Positions 59,901 through 64,000 of a stretch of 64,000 bases of DNA are shown here, one piece after another. Below the pieces are notes generated by a model. The model had not been told where the DNA came from and did no database searches. It worked only from the letters and a program-made list of their open reading frames with translations. Source of the stretch: Jiangella gansuensis DSM 44835. GTDB taxonomy: Bacteria; Actinomycetota; Actinomycetes; Jiangellales; Jiangellaceae. Location: contig NZ_KI911782.1 of assembly GCF_000515395.1 (NCBI RefSeq), positions 3,842,606 to 3,906,605 on the forward strand, read 5' to 3'. Position numbers and translations under genes: made by a program. Positions within the stretch are counted from its first letter, which is position 1; each line of letters begins with the position of its first letter.

Positions 59901-62626
59901 CGGAGCCCGACATCGTCCTGGTCCCGCACACCCACTGGGACCGCGAATGGTACGAGCCGTTCCAGGTGTTCCGGTTCAAACTGGTGGACGTCGTCGACGA
60001 CGTCATCGCCCGGGCCGAGGCGGATCCTGCGTTCCGGTTCACGCTGGACGGGCAGTTCGCCGCGGTCGAGGACTACCTGGCGATCCGGCCGGAAAACCGG
60101 TCCCGGGTCGCCGCTCTGGTGGCGAGCGGGCAGCTGAGCGTCGGGCCATGGCTCATCCTGCTCGATGAGTTCCTCTGCTCCGGCGAGACCATCGTGCGCA
60201 ACCTCGAGCTGGGCTGGCAGGGGGCGACGGCCCTCGGCGGGGCCATGCCGGTGGGGTACCTGCCGGACATGTTCGGCCATACGGCACAGATGCCGCAGAT
60301 CCTGGCCCGCGCCGGGATCCAGCACGCGGCCCTGTGGCGCGGCGCTCCAGGTGCCCTGGCCACTCACGGCTTCCGCTGGGAGGCGCCCGACGGCAGCGCC
60401 GTGCGGGTGGAGTACCTGTTCGACGGATACGGCAATGCGCTGGACGTGTTCGCGCTGCCGGAGCGGCTGGGTGAGGCGGTGGCGGCGTACCGCGAGGAGA
60501 CCCGGTCCTGGTACGGCGACCACCCGGTGCTCGGCATGCTGGGCACGGACCATTCCGCGCCCCGCCCGGACCTGATGGACCTGGTGCGTGGGCCGGGTGG
60601 ACGTGGGCTCGCCGTGGCCGGCCTGGCCGAGTACGTCACCCGGTTCCGGCCCGACGACCCGAGCCTGCCGGTGGTCGTCGGCGAACTGCGCAGCCACGCC
60701 CGCGGCAACATCCTGCCCGGGGTCATCTCCATCCGGGTCGGCCTGAAGCAGGCGATGGCGCGGGCCGAGCGGGTGGTCGGCGAGGCCGAAGCGCTGGCCG
60801 CCCAGTACGACGCCGCGACGCCGGGGGAGCGCTACCGGTTCTTCGACCTGGCCTGGCGGCGCATCGTCGAGTGCACCGCGCACGACTCCGTCACCGGTTG
60901 CGGCGTCGACGAGACCGCCGACCAGGTGGCGGCGCGACTGGCCGAGGCCGCCCAGATCGGCCGGGCGGTCCGCAGCGGCGTGCTGAGCACGATGGCGACC
61001 ACGGTGCCGTCGGACGCGCACCTGGTGGTCAACACCGTCCCGTGGCCGCGCACCGTGCTGGTGGAGCTCGACGTCGCCGCACCTGATCCGGCGGCGCCGG
61101 TGACGGCGGTCACGGCGGGCGGCACCGCGGTTGCGGTGCAGGAACTCGGGCGCTCGGAGACGACGCTCGGCGACGAAAAGCTGGCCGCGGGCGACCTGGA
61201 GAAGGTGCTGCGCCGCATCCACGGTCGCGAGCTGTTCGGCCAGCAGATCGAGCACTACACGGTGCGGCCCGGCGCACTGGACTTCGCCGTCGCGACGGTG
61301 CCGTCGACGCCCGATTTCGACCTCGCCGCGCTGCGCTCGGAGCTGTCCGCCGCGGCCGAGGCCGAGCCGGGCGGCTGGCGGGTGCGCACGGTCGCCGAGC
61401 AACGCCGCCGGGTGTTGGTCGCGGTCCCACTGGACGCGTCCGGGCAGACGGCGGTGCGGGTGACGCAGGAGGCCGCGGCCACGGGGGAGTCGCGGCCGGC
61501 TGAGAGCGTTGCCGTCGTCAATGGCCATGTCCTGGAGTCCGCGGACGTGCGGGTCGAGGTCGCCGAGGACGGCACGCTGGAGGTTCGCGGCCCCGACGGC
61601 ACCACCTTGAGCGGAGTGGGCCGGCTGGTGTCCGGCGGCGACCGTGGCGACAGCTACAACTACGGCCCGCCGGCCGGCGACGTTCTCGTGGACACGCCGT
61701 CGTCGGTGCGCGTGACCGTGGACGAGCCCGGCCCGCTCCGCGGTGTGCTGCGCGTGGTGCGCCGCTACGACTGGCCGTCGTCGCTGTCCGAGGACGCCGA
61801 CGCCCGGTCGGCGGCCACCGTGCCGGTCGAGGTCACGACGCTGGTGGAACTACGTGCGGGTGAGCCGTTCGTCCGGCTCGACGTGTCCTTCGTCAACCCG
61901 GCCCGCGACCACCGGGTGCGGTTGCACGTGCCGCTGCCGGAGCCCGTGACTGAGTCGGCGGCCGACGGGCAGTTCGCGGTCACCGCCCGCGGCCTGACGT
62001 CGGAGGGCGGCTGGGGCGAGTATCCCCTTCCGACGTTCCCGGCCTCGGCGTTCGTGTCCGCGGGTGCCGCGACCGTGCTGCTCGACCACGTCACCGAGTA
62101 CGAGCTCACCGGCGACGGAACCGACCTCGCGCTGACACTGCTGCGGGCCGTCGGCTGGATGAGCGTCAACCTGCACCCGCTGCGCGACGAGCCGGCAGGC
62201 TCGCAGTTCGAGGTGCCGGGCGCCCAGTACGTGGGCGAACAGGTGCGCGCCCGGCTGGCGGTCGTGCCGCGCGCCGGCGGCTGGGGACCGGCGCGGGCTC
62301 CGCGGCTGGCGGAGGAGTTCCGGCACGACCCGCTCACCGTCGCGGGGACGGCGCCGGCGGGTGGTGCGCTGCCGCCGTCGTCAGCGGGGATCTCCGTCGG
62401 TGGGCCGGGCGTGGTGACGTCGTCGATCCGCAGCCGCGACGGCGAGATCGAGGTGCGGATGGTCGCGATGTCCGCCGCGCCGACGACGGCGATGGTGGCC
62501 GGCCCGTTCACCGCCGCCACCCGCACCGACCTGCTCGGCCGCGCCTTGGAGCCGTTGACCGTCACCGGCGGGCACCTCGACGTCGCGCTCGGACCCTGGG
62601 AGATCGCGACGCTGCGCCTCAGCTGA
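59897..62626 (+). CDS. GH38 alpha-mannosidase
   Basis: 909 residues. VPHTHWDREWYEPFQVFRFK carries the first zinc ligands (HxD). PVGYLPDMFGHTAQMPQILA holds the nucleophile Asp and the next part of the site. ECTAHDSVTGCGVDETADQV holds the last zinc His. Large beta-sandwich domains follow. There is no signal peptide, so it works in the cytoplasm on an imported mannoside. As last gene of the operon with iolE-like and MocA genes, its substrate may be a mannosylated cyclitol or sugar acid. Confidence 0.93.
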   Translation: MTEPDIVLVPHTHWDREWYEPFQVFRFKLVDVVDDVIARAEADPAFRFTLDGQFAAVEDYLAIRPENRSRVAALVASGQLSVGPWLILLDEFLCSGETIVRNLELGWQGATALGGAMPVGYLPDMFGHTAQMPQILARAGIQHAALWRGAPGALATHGFRWEAPDGSAVRVEYLFDGYGNALDVFALPERLGEAVAAYREETRSWYGDHPVLGMLGTDHSAPRPDLMDLVRGPGGRGLAVAGLAEYVTRFRPDDPSLPVVVGELRSHARGNILPGVISIRVGLKQAMARAERVVGEAEALAAQYDAATPGERYRFFDLAWRRIVECTAHDSVTGCGVDETADQVAARLAEAAQIGRAVRSGVLSTMATTVPSDAHLVVNTVPWPRTVLVELDVAAPDPAAPVTAVTAGGTAVAVQELGRSETTLGDEKLAAGDLEKVLRRIHGRELFGQQIEHYTVRPGALDFAVATVPSTPDFDLAALRSELSAAAEAEPGGWRVRTVAEQRRRVLVAVPLDASGQTAVRVTQEAAATGESRPAESVAVVNGHVLESADVRVEVAEDGTLEVRGPDGTTLSGVGRLVSGGDRGDSYNYGPPAGDVLVDTPSSVRVTVDEPGPLRGVLRVVRRYDWPSSLSEDADARSAATVPVEVTTLVELRAGEPFVRLDVSFVNPARDHRVRLHVPLPEPVTESAADGQFAVTARGLTSEGGWGEYPLPTFPASAFVSAGAATVLLDHVTEYELTGDGTDLALTLLRAVGWMSVNLHPLRDEPAGSQFEVPGAQYVGEQVRARLAVVPRAGGWGPARAPRLAEEFRHDPLTVAGTAPAGGALPPSSAGISVGGPGVVTSSIRSRDGEIEVRMVAMSAAPTTAMVAGPFTAATRTDLLGRALEPLTVTGGHLDVALGPWEIATLRLS

Positions 62627-62647
62627 GCGGGTCACGGTCCCCAACGT

Positions 62648-62725
62648 CCCGTTGATCTTGGAGTAACCGCGGAATCCATCGGACAAAGCGGACGGCGATT
62701 CGGCAGTTACTCCAAGATCAACGGG
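62648..62725. terminator. Hairpin between mannosidase and ABC exporter genes
   Basis: Perfect 20-bp arms (62,648-62,667 and 62,706-62,725) beginning CCCGTTGATCTTGG, with a 38-nt inner loop that can pair further. It is placed between two converging genes, so it fits a bidirectional terminator. Confidence 0.75.
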
Positions 62726-62785
62726 GCGGGGTGGGCGCGCGCCGTGCTGCCGTTCAGCCACCCGCCGGTCCTGATCAGGCGGCGG

Positions 62786-64000
62786 TCAGACGGCGCTGGG
62801 CTCCTCGACCGGTGGCTCGGCCGCCGCGACGTTGATCCGCAGCGCCGCCACCAGCTCGCGGTAGAGCTCGTCGGCCTCCAGCAGCTGCGGGTGGGTGCCG
62901 ACGGCGCGGACCCGGCCGGCCTCCATGAGCACGATCTGGTCGGCGTCGACCACGGTGGACAGCCGGTGCGCAATGGTGACGACGGCGCCCTTCTCGGCCT
63001 GCCGCCGGATGCCCTCGGCCACGGCCGCCTCGCTGAGCCCGTCCAACTGGGCGGTGGCCTCGTCGAGCAGCAGCAGCTCGGCGTCGGACACCAAGGCCCT
63101 GGCCAGCGCCACCCGCTGCCGTTCCCCGCCGGACATGGTGGTGGGTGACACCTCGGTGTCCAGGCCGTGCTCGAGCGCGCGGACCCGGTCGGCCAGCCGG
63201 ACCACGTCGAGCGCGGCCCAGACGGTGTCGTCGCCGGCGCCGGGGGCGGCGTAGGTCAGGTTCTCGCGCAGCGTGCCCGGGACCAGCGGGGTGTCCTGTT
63301 CGACGTAGGCGATGCGGCCGCGCAGGTCGGCGAGGGTCCAGTCGGCGAACGGCCGGCCGTCGAGCAGGATCTCGCCGCGCTGTGGCTGCAGGAACTTCAG
63401 CAGCAGCGAGAACACCGTCGTCTTGCCGGCACCGGACGGCCCGATGATGGCGGTGTGCCCGCGGCGCGGAATGCTGAGCGAAACGCCGTCGAGCGCGGGG
63501 TCGGCGTCGGGCGCGTACCGGTAGACGACGTCGTGGAGTTCGAGCGTCGTCGGGGCGGCGTCGGTGGGCCCGCCACGGGTCGGCGCGGACGCCGTCGTCG
63601 TCGGCGGGTCGGTCTCGACGGCGAGGCCGTCGATCTCGGCGATGCGTGCGGCGGCCGCGAGACCGGACTGGATGGCCGTCAGGCTCATGGTCAGCAACAT
63701 CACTGGCATCATCAGCTGGAACGCGTAGAGCAGGAACGCCACCAGCGCCGTCACCGTCATCTCGCCGGCCGACACGCGGTATGCGCCGATGCCGAGGATC
63801 AGCATGACCGCAAGGTTGATGCCCCCGCCGGTGATGGTCCAGGCCCACGCTTCGATCTTGACCGCGCGGATGCTCTTCTCGGCCGAGCGGCGGGCGTGGC
63901 CGGAGATGCGGTCGGTCTCGCGGTCCTCGGCCCGGGCGGCCTTGACCGTGCGCAGCGCCCGCAGCACGCCCTCCAGGCGGCCGCCCAGCGCTCCGACCTC
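62786..64000 (-). CDS. ABC exporter (fused membrane and ATPase domains), 5' end outside window
   Basis: The frame is open from base 64,000 and ends at 62,786; about 404 residues are visible. Transmembrane helices of the exporter fold come first (INLAVMLILGIGAYRVSAGE, MTVTALVAFLLYAFQLMMPV). The ATPase follows: Walker A GPSGAGKTT, signature TMSGGERQRVALARA, Walker B ELLLLDEATAQLDG and the His switch VVTIAHRLSTV. It is a half-transporter of the lipid/drug export type. The substrate is unknown. Confidence 0.93.
   Translation of the reverse strand, partial: EVGALGGRLEGVLRALRTVKAARAEDRETDRISGHARRSAEKSIRAVKIEAWAWTITGGGINLAVMLILGIGAYRVSAGEMTVTALVAFLLYAFQLMMPVMLLTMSLTAIQSGLAAAARIAEIDGLAVETDPPTTTASAPTRGGPTDAAPTTLELHDVVYRYAPDADPALDGVSLSIPRRGHTAIIGPSGAGKTTVFSLLLKFLQPQRGEILLDGRPFADWTLADLRGRIAYVEQDTPLVPGTLRENLTYAAPGAGDDTVWAALDVVRLADRVRALEHGLDTEVSPTTMSGGERQRVALARALVSDAELLLLDEATAQLDGLSEAAVAEGIRRQAEKGAVVTIAHRLSTVVDADQIVLMEAGRVRAVGTHPQLLEADELYRELVAALRINVAAAEPPVEEPSAV

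Overview
The window is very G+C-rich, densely coded and strongly biased to G/C at third codon positions. It carries a sortase-anchored wall protein, a Tat-exported laccase, an F420/deazaflavin-type oxidoreductase, a CGNR zinc-finger protein and a Streptomyces-type integrative element. These point to an actinomycete (Actinomycetota). The genus cannot be fixed from the sequence alone.

Layout. 1-5.1 kb: 3' part of a repeat-built LPXTG surface protein, a P-loop-less STAND-like protein, and gene debris (integrase tail, frameshifted Phd antitoxin) beside a CAT-anticodon tRNA. 5.2-13.6 kb: a minus-strand cluster of exported redox proteins (two-domain laccase, giant ThuA/discoidin/sugar-dehydrogenase/PKD/DUF1080 protein, cupredoxin with eight Ig-like repeats). 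13.6-21.7 kb: ordinary housekeeping and accessory genes (ComB-like, DinB-like, deazaflavin oxidoreductase, GNATs, CGNR, VOC, methyltransferase plus beta-helix pair). 21.9-23.2 kb: decayed mobile DNA.

23,220-40,626 is an actinomycete integrative and conjugative element (AICE) inserted in tRNA-Asn. It is bounded by 40-bp direct repeats of the tRNA 3' half. Its core is a KorSA-like GntR repressor, a Pra-like protein, a run of tiny overlapping zinc-ribbon genes, a TraB/FtsK DNA pump, a RepSA-type HUH initiator, Xis and integrase. An IS256-family element with an 8-bp target duplication sits in codon 24 of the integrase, so the AICE is probably stranded. Its cargo includes a CopG/MazF-like toxin-antitoxin pair, a pentapeptide-repeat membrane protein and a NUDIX (Pif-like) protein. 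The cargo also holds the most striking gene of the window, a PIN-type nuclease fused to the zinc-finger (RIS) and ACT domains of RelA/SpoT. In RelA these domains read the stalled ribosome, so the fusion suggests a translation-stress-gated RNase, possibly an abortive-infection or toxin system.

40.7-62.7 kb is a myo-inositol/sugar catabolic region: a LacI-controlled minus-strand operon (oxidoreductase, DUF993, isomerase); iolG-iolC-aldolase-iolB-iolD-iolA; a sugar ABC importer; a group 2 sigma factor; and an iolE-like/oxidoreductase/GH38 alpha-mannosidase operon. Near-identical TTGTCxxGACAA palindromes precede iolG and the iolE-like gene, which suggests one regulator and links mannoside cleavage with inositol use. 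A family of GATC-containing intergenic hairpins is scattered through the chromosomal part. The window ends inside an ABC exporter gene.
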